The notes under the pieces are model-generated. The model saw only the letters and a list, made by a program, of their open reading frames with translations, ran no database searches and was not told the DNA's origin. A DNA stretch of 64,000 nt, taken from assembly GCA_963850915.1 (NCBI GenBank), contig CAWKND010000011.1, positions 310,001-374,000 of the forward strand. The letters are read 5' to 3'. The DNA comes from CAVTWH01 sp963850915 (GTDB lineage: Bacteria; Actinomycetota; Actinomycetes; Mycobacteriales; Micromonosporaceae). The position numbers and the translations under genes are program-made. Below, piece after piece: positions 8,206-17,764 of the stretch. How positions within the stretch are numbered: position 1 is the stretch's first letter; the number at the start of each line of letters is the position of its first letter.

Positions 8206-8669
8206 CGGTCCGCGCGCCGCTGCGGCCCCGAAGCCGGCCCATGGCGGCACCCCGGCCGGCGGCCCCCGCCGGTGGCAACGGTCGACCGGCCAGTGGCGTC
8301 CAGTGCTGCGGCGCCTACACGTCGGCTCGCGACTGCGCCGTCCGCGCTGCCGGGCGCTGGCGGCACCCCTTTCGCGATCTTGCGTCCGGGCTTATGCGGT
8401 GCTCGGTACCGCGCGACCGCCACCGACAGCGCACGGACGACTCGCGCTGGCGGGACGGCGGTCGCGCCCCCGGCGTCCGCACGGCCCGGCTACGCCGACC
8501 AGCCGCACGGATCTTGCGCTGAGCGGGCTTACGGGGCGGTCGGTAGGCCCACCAACTGCAAGATCCGCACGGCCCGGCTACGGCGGCTCGGACCAGCCGC
8601 TGGCGCGGGTTCCCGACGTGCCGGGCGGGGCGGCCGTCGCGCGGCGGGGAGATGTGAGCGAACACCTAC
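8206..8669. other. Gene-free GC-rich stretch with palindromic repeat remnants
   Basis: The open frames here lack family resemblance and overlap in several frames on both strands. Visible content is a full 60-bp palindrome at 8508-8567 and, near 8374-8410, a degenerate half copy (CGATCTTGCGTCCGGGCTTA-like) of its left arm and loop. The promoter of the cysteine dioxygenase gene begins at its right end. Confidence 0.5.
8508..8567. repeat. 60-bp palindromic repeat, family 2, copy A
   Basis: The element starts CGGATCTTGC and ends GCAAGATCCG, with further partial pairing inwards (GGGC with GCCC). Its total length and ends equal those of copy B at 43846-43905. The two share the sequence TAGGCCC in the middle and diverge in the loop. 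Confidence 0.8.
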
Positions 8670-8697
8670 TTTACAGGTAGGATTTGCGGGTTAGAAT
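8670..8697 (+). promoter_or_regulatory. Promoter of the cysteine dioxygenase-rhodanese operon (likely leaderless)
   Basis: TTTACA at 8670-8675 and TAGAAT at 8692-8697 are separated by 16 bp. The predicted transcription start coincides with the ATG at 8705, and no ribosome binding site is present. A CCTAC/GTAGG dyad overlaps the -35 element and could be an operator. Confidence 0.6.
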
Positions 8698-8704
8698 TCC
8701 CGGC

Positions 8705-9187
8705 ATGCCTACGCTCGCTGACATCGCCCTGGGGTACGCCGCTGATCCGTCCGCCTGGCCGGTACAGCCGTGTTTCGACCCCGAGCAGCGCTGGTACCAC
8801 CGCATCGCCCGTACCGAGCCGGGGACCACCGCGCCCGGGACTGGAGTCGCGCACGAGGCGTGGCTGCTCACCTGGCTGCCCGGGCAGGGTACCGACCTGC
8901 ACGATCACGGCGGCGCGGCCGGTGCCTTCGTGGTCATCCAGGGCGAGCTGACCGAGGCCACGGTGACCGGCCGACCGGGGCGTGCCCGGCTCGTCGAGCA
9001 CTCGCTGCCGGAGGGGCGTACCCGCCCGTTCGGCGCCCGGCACGTGCACCGGGTACGCAACGCCGGCCGGGTACCCGCGATCAGCCTGCACGTCTACTCG
9101 CCGGCGCTGGAGCAGATGCGCCGGTACGAGCTGGCCGACGGGCAGCTGCGGCTGGCCATGGTCGAGCTGGCCGGGCGGGACTGGTGA
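8705..9187 (+). CDS. Cysteine dioxygenase family protein
   Basis: The 160-residue cupin likely oxidises cysteine (or a related thiol) to the sulfinate with non-heme iron. H66 and H68 in HDHGG and a third histidine in HVHRV (113-115) form the iron site. The length fits bacterial type I cysteine dioxygenases. The TGA stop overlaps the GTG start of a rhodanese, so both are made together, which supports a sulfur-catabolic role. The start ATG directly follows a promoter with no leader. A 3-mercaptopropionate dioxygenase is an alternative. Confidence 0.88.
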   Translation: MPTLADIALGYAADPSAWPVQPCFDPEQRWYHRIARTEPGTTAPGTGVAHEAWLLTWLPGQGTDLHDHGGAAGAFVVIQGELTEATVTGRPGRARLVEHSLPEGRTRPFGARHVHRVRNAGRVPAISLHVYSPALEQMRRYELADGQLRLAMVELAGRDW

Positions 9188-9624
9188 CCGCCCCGACTGT
9201 CCTGCGTCCGACTGTCCTGCGGGAGCGGCCGGCCGGCGCCCGGGGCATTGCCGAGATCCTGGACGAGGCCCGGAACCGGCTGCACCGGCTCACACCCGAG
9301 CAGGCGCTCGCGGCCCAAGAGACGGGCGCTGTGCTGGTCGACATCCGGCCGGTGGCCCAGCGCCGGGTGACCGGCACCATCCCGGGTGCGCTGGTGATCG
9401 AGCGGAACGTGCTGGAGTGGCGGCTGGACCCGGGCAGTGACGCACGGCTGGCGCTCGCCGACCGGTACGACCTGCCGGTGGTCGTGTACTGCCAGGAGGG
9501 GTACACCTCGTCGCTGGCGGCAGCCGCCCTGCAGGACCTCGGCCTGCACCGGGCCACCGACCTCACCGGTGGTATCGCCGCCTGGCTGGCGGCCGGCCTG
9601 CCGGTCACGCCCTGCCTCGACTAG
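9184..9624 (+). CDS. Rhodanese-like sulfurtransferase
   Basis: The 146-residue single-domain rhodanese has its active-site loop at C103 in CQEGYTS and the conserved VLVDIRP strand near residues 50-56. It would transfer sulfane sulfur, for example from thiosulfate, or act on products of cysteine oxidation by the upstream dioxygenase. The GTG start overlaps the preceding stop (GTGA). Two copies of a 15-bp repeat at 9193-9222 encode PTVLR twice near the N-terminus. Confidence 0.88.
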   Translation: MTAPTVLRPTVLRERPAGARGIAEILDEARNRLHRLTPEQALAAQETGAVLVDIRPVAQRRVTGTIPGALVIERNVLEWRLDPGSDARLALADRYDLPVVVYCQEGYTSSLAAAALQDLGLHRATDLTGGIAAWLAAGLPVTPCLD

Positions 9625-9663
9625 GCCGAGGGCCACACAGACGCAACCCAGGAACTCCCACGA

Positions 9664-9711
9664 GACAGCCGCGCCCCGCCTCCCTGATCGGGAAAGCGGG
9701 GCGCGGCTGTC
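9664..9711. terminator. Bidirectional terminator between rhodanese and ctaD
   Basis: A perfect 16-bp stem (9664-9679 with 9696-9711, beginning GACAGCCGCG) and a 16-base loop sit between two convergent stop codons. Confidence 0.8.
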
Positions 9712-9721
9712 GTTGTCTGAG

Positions 9722-11454
9722 TCAGTGGTCCTGGTAGCTCGCGCCGTCGTCGGCTTCTTCGGTGAGCGGCTTCGCGCCGCCGGCCGCCGCGCCGACCAGC
9801 GAACCTCCGGGTGCCAGATGCGGGAACTTCGCGTCGAAGGCCGGCCGTTCGGAGCGGATGCGCGGCATTCGGTCGAAGTTGCGTAGTGGCGGCGGACACG
9901 AGGTGGCCCACTCCAGGGACATGCCGTAGCCCCACGGATCGTCCACGAAGACGGTGCGCCCGGCCCGGTAGGACTTCCACACGTTGTACAGGAAGGGCAG
10001 CGTGGACAGGCCGGTGATGAAGGCGCCGACGGTGGAGATCGTGTTCAGCGTGGTGAAGCCGTCACTGGCCTGGTAGTCGGCGTACCGGCGGGGCATGCCC
10101 TCGCGCCCAGCCAGTGCTGCACCAGGAAGGTGGCGTGGAAGCCGATCGTGGTCAGCCAGAAGTGCACCTTGCCGAGGCGTTCGTCGAGCATTCGGCCGGT
10201 CATCTTCGGGAACCAGAAGTAGACGCCGCCGTAGACCGCGTACACGATCGTGCCGAACAGCACGTAGTGGAAGTGGGCCACCACGAAGTACGTGTCCGAG
10301 ACGTGGAAGTCGATCGGCGGGCTGGCCAGCAGTACCCCGGAGAGGCCACCGAACAGGAAGGTGCACAGGAAGCCGATCGCGAACAGCATCGGCGTCTCGA
10401 AGGTGATCGAGCCGCGCCACATCGTGCCGATCCAGTTGAAGAACTTGATGCCGGTCGGTACCGCGATCAGGAAGCTCAGGAACGAGAAGAACGGCAGCAG
10501 CACCTGGCCGGTCGCGAACATGTGGTGCGCCCACACGCTCATCGACAGGGCGGCGATGCCGATCGTCGCGGCCACCAGACCCTTGTACCCGAAGATCGGC
10601 TTGCGGCTGAACACCGGGATGATCTCGGAGATGATCCCGAAGAACGGCAGCGCGACGATGTAGACCTCGGGATGGCCGAAGAACCAGAAGAGGTGTTGCC
10701 AGAGCATGGCCCCGCCGGTGTCGGCGTCGTAGACGTGCGCCCCGAGTACCCGGTCGGCCATCGCGGCCAGCAGCGCCGCGGCCAGGATCGGGAAGACCAT
10801 GAGCACCAGCAGTGAGGTGATCATGATGTTCCAGGTGAAGATCGGCATCCGGAACATCGTCATGCCGGGCGCCCGCAGCGTCAGGATCGTGGTGATCATG
10901 TTGACGCCGCCGAGGATCGTACCCAGGCCGGAGATGACCAGGCCGATGATCCACATGTTGGCGCCGATGCCCGGCGAGTTGGTCGCGTTGGCCAGTGGCT
11001 GGTAGGCGAACCAGCCGAAGTCGGCCGCGCCGCCCGGGGTCAGGAAGCCGGCCACCGCCAGCGAGCCGCCGAACAGGTACAGCCAGTAGGCGAAGGCGTT
11101 CAGCCGGGGGAACGAGACGTCCGGCGCGCCGATCTGCAGCGGCACGATGTAGTTGGCGAAGGCGAACACGATCGGCGTCGCGAAGAACAGCAGCATGATC
11201 GTGCCGTGCATGGTGAACAGCTGGTTGTACTGCTCCGGGGAGAGGAACTGCAGCCCCGGCCGGGCCAGCTCGGCCCGCATCAGCAGCGCCAGGAAGCCGC
11301 CGACGATGAAGAACACGAACGAGGTGACCAGGTACATCAGCCCGATCTGCTTCGCATCGGTGGTACGCAGCAGGCGCGCGAACGCCGAGCCCTTCGGGGG
11401 CTGGTGCACCGGCCAGGGCCGGGTCACGATCGGCTTCGGGGCGACAGTGGTCAC
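9722..11454 (-). pseudogene. ctaD: Cytochrome c oxidase subunit I, interrupted by one frameshift near its C-terminus
   Basis: This is the catalytic heme-copper subunit of the aa3-type terminal oxidase, with about 12 membrane helices. The copper-B motif WHLFWFFGHPEVY and the histidine pair in VWAHHMF are intact, as is VVAHFHYVLFG for the heme ligands. The first 450 or so residues are in one frame up to HWLGA. The end, EGMPRRYADY to the stop at 9722, is in another. One missing base near 10102-10106 explains this. The GTG start at 11452-11454 has AGGAGG seven bases upstream. The remaining subunits are not in this window. Confidence 0.93.
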
Positions 11455-11758
11455 TGGTTGCCTCCTGCGAGCTGGCTACATCGGCACCGCCGGATCCTCG
11501 CACGCGCGCAGCGCTGATGAAGATCGCGGAAGTACCTCGACGGCAGAATATCGCCACTGGCTGCCCGGGTGACGCAGGGGGCACCCCCGGCCGCCGGGCT
11601 CGCCCGCCGGGCGCTCAGCTGACTGCCGAGGGCACACGGAAGATCTCGATCTCGCATCGGTGGCAACCGGCGCGCCTTCCTACGGGTTCCTGCCTGATAA
11701 CTGCGCCGCATAGGGTGCGGGCGGCCAACCGGCCGGTACCAACGCGAGGACGGGTGCG
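11455..11758. promoter_or_regulatory. Divergent promoter region between ctaD and the FtsX-type permease
   Basis: The 304-bp gap contains no credible gene. On the plus strand TAGGGT at 11708-11713 is a plausible -10, with TTCCTG about 18 bp upstream. On the minus strand a TATTCT-like -10 lies near 11545-11550. No clear operator stands out. Confidence 0.4.
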
Positions 11759-14485
11759 ATGTTCGGCGTACTGCGCATGGCGCCCTGGTGGCGTGGGCCG
11801 GTCCTGCTGCTGCGCCGGGCCGGGGTGGCGCTCGCGCTCGCCGCCGCGGCGCTGGTCGCCACGCTCCCGGCAGGCGCGGCGGTACCCTTCCTATCCGCCG
11901 CCCGCAGTGCCACCCTGCACCACCAGATCGCCGCCGACTGCCCCACCTCGGTCGGGCTGAACCTCGCCACGCCGGTGGACTTCGTCCCCACGATGACCTT
12001 CGACGACAACGACGCCACGGTCACCGTGACCGGCCCGGCAAGCCCGGAGGGCGCGGCCGAACAGGACAAACAGGCACAGGCGAGCATCGGTACCCTGGCC
12101 GGACTGGGCACCCCGACGGACACGGTGACGACCGTACTCAACGGGCGCGCCGGTACCCAGCCGAACCAGGACGTGCCGCTGCAGTTGATGACCCGGCCCG
12201 GGTACGCCGACAACGTCACGGTGCTCAGCGGGCCGGCCGGCGCCGGGGCCTGGATACCCGATCGCTACGCGAAGCTGCTCGGGCTGAAGGTCGGCGACCC
12301 CATCGACATCGCCCGCACCTCGGTCAACTTCGGCTTCTACGAGGGGCCGCCGCCCCCGCACGCGACCATCCGGGTGGCCGCGATCTACCGGGACCTGCGT
12401 AGCGAGCCGACCCGTACCTGGTGGTGCGGGGTGCACGACATCTACGACCCGCCCGGCTCGGACTTCTCCAACAAGGTCACCCCGTTCCTGGTACTGCTGC
12501 CGACGGCCGACGCGCTGGCCGCGTACACCGGTACCTGGACCACCGGTACCCACTACCTGCAGTACCCGCTCGCCCAGCCGGCGCTCAGCATCGACCGCGC
12601 CCGGGTACTGGCCGGCCAGCTCAGTGCCACCGCGCTGGCCATCCGCAACAGCGTGAATGGCAACAACCCGAAATACGACCAGCTCAGCGGCGGTACCGTC
12701 AGCACCGACCTGCCGGCGTTCGTCAAGCGGGCCGACCTGGCCCGCTCGGGGATGCTGCCGGCGGTCGTCCCGACGACCGGCATCGGCGCGCTGGTCGGCC
12801 TCGGCGTGGTCGCCGCGGCCGCGGTCTTCTGGGTACAGCGCCGCCGCCGCGAGCTGACCATCCTCTCCGCGCACGGCGTCTCCGCCCGGGCACTCGGGCT
12901 CAAGGCGATGCTGGAGTCGTTCCCGGCCCTGCTGGTCGGTGCGGCGGCCGGCTGGGTACTGGCCTGGGGACTGGTCGCGTGGGCCGGGCCGGACCCGGTG
13001 CTCTCCCACGAGGCCCGGCCGTTGTCGCTGCTCGGCGCGGGCGGCGCGCTGGTCGGCAGCGTGCTGACCGCCGGCCTGGTGGCCGCGCTGGCCTGCCGTT
13101 CACTGACCGACACGGTACGGGCGCACCACCGCACCGTACTGGGTGCGCTGCCCTGGGAGCTGCTGCTGCTCGCCGCCGCGTACCCGCTGTGGCAGAAGTT
13201 GGGCGACTCCCGCTCCACCAGCGACGTGGCCGGCGGGGTCGGCTCGGTGGCCCACGTACCGGCCCGGCTGCTGGTGGTACCCATCCTGGTTGTGGTCGGG
13301 CTGACCGCGCTCGCTGCCCGGCTGACCGTGCTCTGGCTGCGGCGGAGGGCGCTGCGCCGGGTACCGAAGAAGGTTGGCGCCTTCCTGGGCTGGCGCCGGC
13401 TGGGCCGGCAGGCCGTGATGACCGCGCTGCTCGCGGGCGCCGTGGCCATCCCCATCGCGCTGGCGGCGTACGGCGCCGCGGTCACCGGCTCGGTCCGGCA
13501 GACCATCGAGGGCGAGGCGCAGCTGCGGGTCGGTGCCGACGTGGTGATCGCGTTGACCGACCCGGCCCCGGTACCGGCGGTCTGGGCCGGCAACGCCACC
13601 GAGGTACTGCGCCTCAACAGCACCCAGATCGGCGGCTTCCACACCGACGTCCTCGCCGTCGACGTCGACCAGTTCCCCCGGGTGGCGTTCTGGACCAACG
13701 GGCTCGGCGGGGACCTCAACGACCTGCTGCAACCGTTGCGCCAGCCCACCTCTGGAGTCACCGCGATGCTCGCCATCGGGCCGGTACACCCCGGCATCCA
13801 GGCGGCCAGCTGGAGCGGCTCACCCTCGTTCGGCGGCCAGGTGAATGTCCGGGTACTGCCCGCGCTGCCGGCCGCGCAGGGTGGTTACCCGGTGGCCATC
13901 GTCAACAAGAGCGCACTGGGCAGCCAGGCCCAGTACGCCCACCCGCAGATCTGGATCCACGGCGACCCGGCCGTCATCCGGGTCCAGGCGGCCAACGCCA
14001 ACCTGCCGATCCAGCGGATCACCGTGGCCGACGCGCTCTACGCCAACACGCTGTGGGAGCCGCTCACCTACACGTTCAGCTACCTCACCGCGCTGTCGCT
14101 GCTGACCGGCATCGTGACAGTGGTCGGGCTGCTGCTCTACCTGGAGGCGCAGACCCCCGGGCACCGCCGCTCGTACGTGCTGCTGCGGCGGATGGGGATG
14201 CGGGCACGCAGCCACCGCCGGGCACTGCTCACCGAGATCGGCCTGCCCATGCTCGGCGGGCTGTTACTCGGGCTCGCGGTCGCCGCGGGCGTGACCTGGT
14301 ACCTGCGCGAGGACATCGAGATGAATCCGGGGGTACCGCCGGACACGATCATCGACTGGCCGACGGTACCGGTCGGCCTGATCACGGTCGCTGTGCTGCT
14401 CGCCGCGCTCGGCGCCACCGCCTACGCCCACCGGCGCATCTCCCGCGCCAAGCCCTCGGAGGTGCTCCGTGACACGGTCGGCTGA
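11759..14485 (+). CDS. FtsX-like ABC transporter permease
   Basis: The 908-residue protein has an N-terminal membrane helix (about residues 22-45) and then a large extracellular domain to about 330. A helix cluster follows (about 335-360, 385-415, 425-455, 465-485), then a second extracellular region, and a C-terminal FtsX core of three helices (about 785-905). The permease likely couples ATP hydrolysis to extracytoplasmic substrate handling, as in MacB/LolCDE types. Its stop overlaps the start of the first ATPase by 17 bp, and a second ATPase follows. Substrate unknown. Confidence 0.85.
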   Translation: MFGVLRMAPWWRGPVLLLRRAGVALALAAAALVATLPAGAAVPFLSAARSATLHHQIAADCPTSVGLNLATPVDFVPTMTFDDNDATVTVTGPASPEGAAEQDKQAQASIGTLAGLGTPTDTVTTVLNGRAGTQPNQDVPLQLMTRPGYADNVTVLSGPAGAGAWIPDRYAKLLGLKVGDPIDIARTSVNFGFYEGPPPPHATIRVAAIYRDLRSEPTRTWWCGVHDIYDPPGSDFSNKVTPFLVLLPTADALAAYTGTWTTGTHYLQYPLAQPALSIDRARVLAGQLSATALAIRNSVNGNNPKYDQLSGGTVSTDLPAFVKRADLARSGMLPAVVPTTGIGALVGLGVVAAAAVFWVQRRRRELTILSAHGVSARALGLKAMLESFPALLVGAAAGWVLAWGLVAWAGPDPVLSHEARPLSLLGAGGALVGSVLTAGLVAALACRSLTDTVRAHHRTVLGALPWELLLLAAAYPLWQKLGDSRSTSDVAGGVGSVAHVPARLLVVPILVVVGLTALAARLTVLWLRRRALRRVPKKVGAFLGWRRLGRQAVMTALLAGAVAIPIALAAYGAAVTGSVRQTIEGEAQLRVGADVVIALTDPAPVPAVWAGNATEVLRLNSTQIGGFHTDVLAVDVDQFPRVAFWTNGLGGDLNDLLQPLRQPTSGVTAMLAIGPVHPGIQAASWSGSPSFGGQVNVRVLPALPAAQGGYPVAIVNKSALGSQAQYAHPQIWIHGDPAVIRVQAANANLPIQRITVADALYANTLWEPLTYTFSYLTALSLLTGIVTVVGLLLYLEAQTPGHRRSYVLLRRMGMRARSHRRALLTEIGLPMLGGLLLGLAVAAGVTWYLREDIEMNPGVPPDTIIDWPTVPVGLITVAVLLAALGATAYAHRRISRAKPSEVLRDTVG

Positions 14486-15158
14486 CGTCGTTGTGGCCTG
14501 TAGGGACGTGCGCCGGACGTACCGGCTCGACGGCTCGGTGGTACCGGCGCTGCGCGGCGTCGACCTGGACATCGCGCCGGGCAGCTTCACCGCGCTGATC
14601 GGCCCGTCCGGCTCCGGCAAGTCCACCCTGCTGCGCCTGCTGGCCTGCGTGGACCGGCCGGACGACGGCTCCATCGAGATCGCCGGCAAGCAGGTCGGCC
14701 GGCTCTCCCGCTCGGGGCGGGTACGCCTGCGCCGCCGGCAGCTCGGCTTCGTCTTCCAGGCGCCCGGCGACAACCTGCTCGACTACCTCACCATCCGGCA
14801 GCACCTGAATCTCGCCGCCCAGCTACGCCGGATGCCCCGCCGCAAGGCCGGGATCGAGCCGCTACTGGAGCGGCTCGGCCTCACCGGCCGCGCCGATCAC
14901 CTGCCCAAGGAGCTGTCCGGCGGCGAGCAGCAGCGGGCCGCCATCGCGTTCGCCGCGGTCGGGCCACCCGCTCTGCTGGTCGCCGACGAGCCGACCGGCC
15001 AGCTCGATCACTCCATTGTGGACAGTGTGCTGGACGCCTTCGTGGCGCTGGCGGCGACCGGGGTCGCGGTGGTCGCGGCGACCCACGACCCGGCCGTCGC
15101 GCGCCGCGCCGACCGGGTCATCCAGATGCGCGACGGGCGGATCGAGGAGACGAGATGA
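14469..15158 (+). CDS. ABC transporter ATPase (MacB/LolD type), first of two
   Basis: The 229-residue ATPase has Walker A GPSGSGKS at about residues 45-52, the signature LSGGEQQR, Walker B LLVADEP and the H-loop AATHDP. It starts (GTG) inside the end of the permease gene, and its stop overlaps the next ATPase (ATGA), so all three are coupled. Two different ATPases with one large permease could act as a heterodimeric motor. A second permease elsewhere is possible. Confidence 0.92.
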   Translation: MTRSADVVVACRDVRRTYRLDGSVVPALRGVDLDIAPGSFTALIGPSGSGKSTLLRLLACVDRPDDGSIEIAGKQVGRLSRSGRVRLRRRQLGFVFQAPGDNLLDYLTIRQHLNLAAQLRRMPRRKAGIEPLLERLGLTGRADHLPKELSGGEQQRAAIAFAAVGPPALLVADEPTGQLDHSIVDSVLDAFVALAATGVAVVAATHDPAVARRADRVIQMRDGRIEETR

Positions 15159-15853
15159 GCATCGCGGTACGCGGGCTGACCCGGCACTACCGGCGGGGTA
15201 CCGAGGCGATCACCGCCCTGGACGCCGTGGACCTGGAGCTCTACCCGGGGGAACTCGCCGTCGCGGCCGGCCCGAGTGGCTCCGGGAAGACAACGCTGCT
15301 CTCCATCCTGGCCGGCTTCGACACCCCCGACTCGGGCACCGTCGTGCTGCGCGACCCGCTGCCCGCCGATGTACCCGCTGCCGATCTGCACTGGTCGGAC
15401 CTGGCGTTCGTACCGCAGAGCGCCACCCTGCTCGACGAGTTGACGGTGGCCGAGAACATCGACCTGCCGGCCCGGCTGGCGGGTACCCGACTCCCCGCTG
15501 GGGTCGGCTCGGGCGAGCTGCCCGGGCTGGCCGAGCTGATGGCTGAGCTGGAGATCGGGCACCTGGCCGGCCGGTACCCGTCGCAGACCTCGGGTGGCGA
15601 GCAGCAGCGCACCGCGATCGGCCGGGCGCTGCGGCTGCGCCCGCACGTCCTGCTGGCCGACGAGCCCACGGGACACCAGGACCGGGCCCGGGTCGGGCTG
15701 GTACTGGAGATCCTGCGCCGGCACGCGTACGCCGGGCACACGGTACTCATCTCCAGCCACGACGAGGACGTGATCGGGGCAGCCGACCGGGTACTCACGC
15801 TCGCCGACGGCCGACTGGTGGCCGACTCGTACCACCGCATCGGCAGCCGTTGA
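15155..15853 (+). CDS. ABC transporter ATPase (MacB/LolD type), second of two
   Basis: The 232-residue ATPase has Walker A GPSGSGKT, the signature TSGGEQQR, Walker B VLLADEP and the switch histidine in ISSHDED. It carries a short insertion after the Q-loop compared with its upstream partner. The ATG overlaps the preceding TGA. A hairpin terminator follows directly, marking the end of the three-gene operon. Confidence 0.92.
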   Translation: MSIAVRGLTRHYRRGTEAITALDAVDLELYPGELAVAAGPSGSGKTTLLSILAGFDTPDSGTVVLRDPLPADVPAADLHWSDLAFVPQSATLLDELTVAENIDLPARLAGTRLPAGVGSGELPGLAELMAELEIGHLAGRYPSQTSGGEQQRTAIGRALRLRPHVLLADEPTGHQDRARVGLVLEILRRHAYAGHTVLISSHDEDVIGAADRVLTLADGRLVADSYHRIGSR

Positions 15854-15854
15854 A

Positions 15855-15881
15855 CCACCCGCGCCGCATGGGGGCGGGTGG
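15855..15881. terminator. Hairpin terminator
   Basis: CCACCCGC (15855-15862) pairs perfectly with GCGGGTGG (15874-15881). It lies two bases after the ATPase stop and just before the stop of the convergent membrane-protein gene. Confidence 0.65.
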
Positions 15882-15886
15882 CAGGG

Positions 15887-16189
15887 TCAGCGGGCGGTGG
15901 CGCTGGCGCCGAGCTGGAAGCCGATCGCACCGGCCGCGATGGCCGCGAGTACCAGCAGCAGGATGCCCCACGCGATGAGCCGGTCCGGCGGGGCGAGCCG
16001 GATCAGCGAGCGGGCACCGCGCTCCTGTGGCGTCTCGACGGTCGCAGCTGGGACGAGCTCGGTATCGGTCGCGTCGGCGGCGACTGCCGGCTTCGCCCCG
16101 CTCCACGCCCGCAGGATGATGATGGCCGCGCCGCTGAGTACCAGCAGGGTGCCCAGCACTGTCATGGCGCCCGCGATCCAGTCCCGCAT
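15887..16189 (-). CDS. Small membrane protein, two predicted helices
   Basis: The 100-residue product has hydrophobic helices at about residues 6-28 and 71-93. They are joined by a charged loop that contains an acidic stretch (ATDTELVPAATVETPQERG). I recognise no family. The ATG at 16187-16189 is preceded by GGGAGGCAGCC, a good ribosome binding site. It faces the ABC operon across a shared terminator. Confidence 0.65.
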   Translation of the reverse strand: MRDWIAGAMTVLGTLLVLSGAAIIILRAWSGAKPAVAADATDTELVPAATVETPQERGARSLIRLAPPDRLIAWGILLLVLAAIAAGAIGFQLGASATAR

Positions 16190-16337
16190 GGCTGCCTCCC
16201 TTTCACCGGCGCATTGTCTGCCCGGGTGCTTTGTCTGCCCGCTGGGGGTGCGGGCTGCCGGCCCAGGCTACCGCCCTATGCAAGGGGTGGCGCGACAGCC
16301 GAAAAGGCATGGCCGGCCCCGAAGCCCCGCACGCTCG

Positions 16338-16440
16338 ACCGGGCCACCGGGCCACCGGGCCACCGGGCCACCGGGCGGCCAGGCACCGGGCGACCCGGCG
16401 ACAGGGCGACAGGGCGACCCAGCGACTCGCGGACGCCACC
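16338..16440. repeat. Degenerate 9-bp tandem repeat (GGGCCACCG) in a gene-free stretch
   Basis: At least four near-exact GGGCCACCG units are followed by decaying variants (GGGCGACAG and similar). The array lies in the 421-bp gap 16190-16610, which I see as non-coding. The gap's only other notable content is the palindrome at 16508. Confidence 0.75.
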
Positions 16441-16507
16441 CGAGCGACCAACGCACGCCAGCCCGAGCGACCCGCCCGACGGAGCAGCACCGGGGCGCTG
16501 GTGGGAA

Positions 16508-16567
16508 GTGATGTTGCACGTATGGCTGGAATTCCTTGCGGCGTAACAGCCATAGGTGCAACATCAC
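16508..16567. repeat. 60-bp palindromic repeat, family 1, copy 2
   Basis: It starts GTGATGTTGCAC and ends GTGCAACATCAC, with GGCTG and CAGCC further in and the loop GGAATTCCTTG. Reverse-complemented copy 3 (33992-34051) matches it over most of the 60 bases, including this loop. It lies 44 bp beyond the stop of the YihY gene. Confidence 0.85.
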
Positions 16568-16610
16568 TTCCAGATCCCCGCGTGGCCCGACCCGCTCAGG
16601 CCCCGGGGGG

Positions 16611-17558
16611 CTACTCCGCCCGGGGCTCGTCCACTGTGGACGGTGCGGCAGCCGCCGGCTGGGTCGCGTCGGCCGGTCGCTTCTCGGACGGCCCCGAGTC
16701 GGCCTGCGCCGTCTCCGCGTGCGCCGTCTCCGCCTGGGCAGTCTCATCGGAGGGCATCGTCTCGGCGTCTACCTCGGCGCCGATCAGGATGGCGAACGCG
16801 GATACGTACAGCCAGAGGAGCAGGACGATGACGGCGGCGAGGCTGCCGTACGTCTGGTTGTAGCTGCTGAAGAAGCTGACGTAGATGGTGAACACGGCGG
16901 AGCCGAGGAGCCACACCACCATGGCCACCAGTACCCCCGGACTCAGCCAGCGGTGTTTCAGCCCGGGCTTGTTCGGCCCGACCCGGTAGAGCACCGAGAG
17001 AGCGAACGCGACCACCGCCGCGAGTACCAGCCAGCGACCGATCTGCAGGCCGGTACGGGCGGCCGAGCCGATGCCCAGGTGCCCGAGTGCCGCCGGGAGT
17101 ACGGCGAGCAGGCCGATCGCGATGATCGCGGCGAACAGTGCGCCGACGGTGAACGTCAGGGACAGCGCGCGCTGCTTCACGAAGGGGCGCGGGCCGGCCA
17201 CCCCGTACACGTCGTCGAGGGCGGTGAGCAGGCCGTTGATCCCGCCGGAGGCGGCCCACAGGGTACCCACCAGGCTGATGATCAGGCCGACGGTGAGCCC
17301 GCCGTGCGGCGCGTCGACGGCGCCCTGCAACTGGGTGCCGACCAGGGTGGCCACGTCACCGGGGAGCTTGTTCAGCGCGGGGGCGAGCTGGCTGCGTACC
17401 TGCCTCGGGTCGGAGACCAGGGCGTAGATGGTGACCACGCTGATGATGGCCGGGAAGATCGCCAGCATTGCGTAGAAGGCCACCCCGGCCGATACGAGGG
17501 ACAGCTTGTGCTGCTTGATCCGGACGCGTACCCCCCGGGAAACCGCCTTCGCGCTCAT
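16611..17558 (-). CDS. YihY/virulence factor BrkB family membrane protein
   Basis: The 315-residue integral membrane protein has about six helices and the family hallmarks SAGVAFYAMLAIFPAI near the N-terminus and WAASGGINGLLTALDDVYG in the middle. Function is not established for the family; it is not a ribonuclease despite older names. The acidic C-terminal tail contains AETAQ/AETAH repeats from a 15-bp tandem repeat (16707-16745). I chose the ATG at 17556-17558. TATACC six bases upstream would be the -10 of a leaderless transcript. Confidence 0.88.
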   Translation of the reverse strand: MSAKAVSRGVRVRIKQHKLSLVSAGVAFYAMLAIFPAIISVVTIYALVSDPRQVRSQLAPALNKLPGDVATLVGTQLQGAVDAPHGGLTVGLIISLVGTLWAASGGINGLLTALDDVYGVAGPRPFVKQRALSLTFTVGALFAAIIAIGLLAVLPAALGHLGIGSAARTGLQIGRWLVLAAVVAFALSVLYRVGPNKPGLKHRWLSPGVLVAMVVWLLGSAVFTIYVSFFSSYNQTYGSLAAVIVLLLWLYVSAFAILIGAEVDAETMPSDETAQAETAHAETAQADSGPSEKRPADATQPAAAAPSTVDEPRAE

Positions 17559-17622
17559 GCCGTTGGTATACCCGATCGCACCGCCCGGGCGCACCAAACC
17601 CGCGACCCGCCGCCCGGTCGGA

Positions 17623-17750
17623 AATCGGCCCCGATCAAATCGGCCCGGTCAAAATCGGCCCGGTCAAAATCGGCTCGGTCGGATCGGCCCGGTCAAAACG
17701 GCCCGGTCGGATCGGCCCCGGTCAAAAACGGCTCGGCCAAGATCGGCCGG
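17623..17750. repeat. Non-coding tandem array with 15-bp unit
   Basis: About eight or nine copies of ATCGGCCCGGTCAAA and shorter variants (such as ACGGCCCGGTCGG) fill the gap between the YihY start and the stop of the GH63-like gene. The first copies are the most regular. No coding frame uses it. Confidence 0.85.
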
Positions 17751-17764
17751 GCCAGGGAAACGGC

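Noticed and set aside
8206..8669. Several 90-140-codon frames on both strands
   Set aside because: They overlap each other, lack motifs and cross the palindromic repeats.
16338..16440. Possible CRISPR-like array
   Set aside because: Units are 9 bp with no spacers, so it is a simple tandem repeat.
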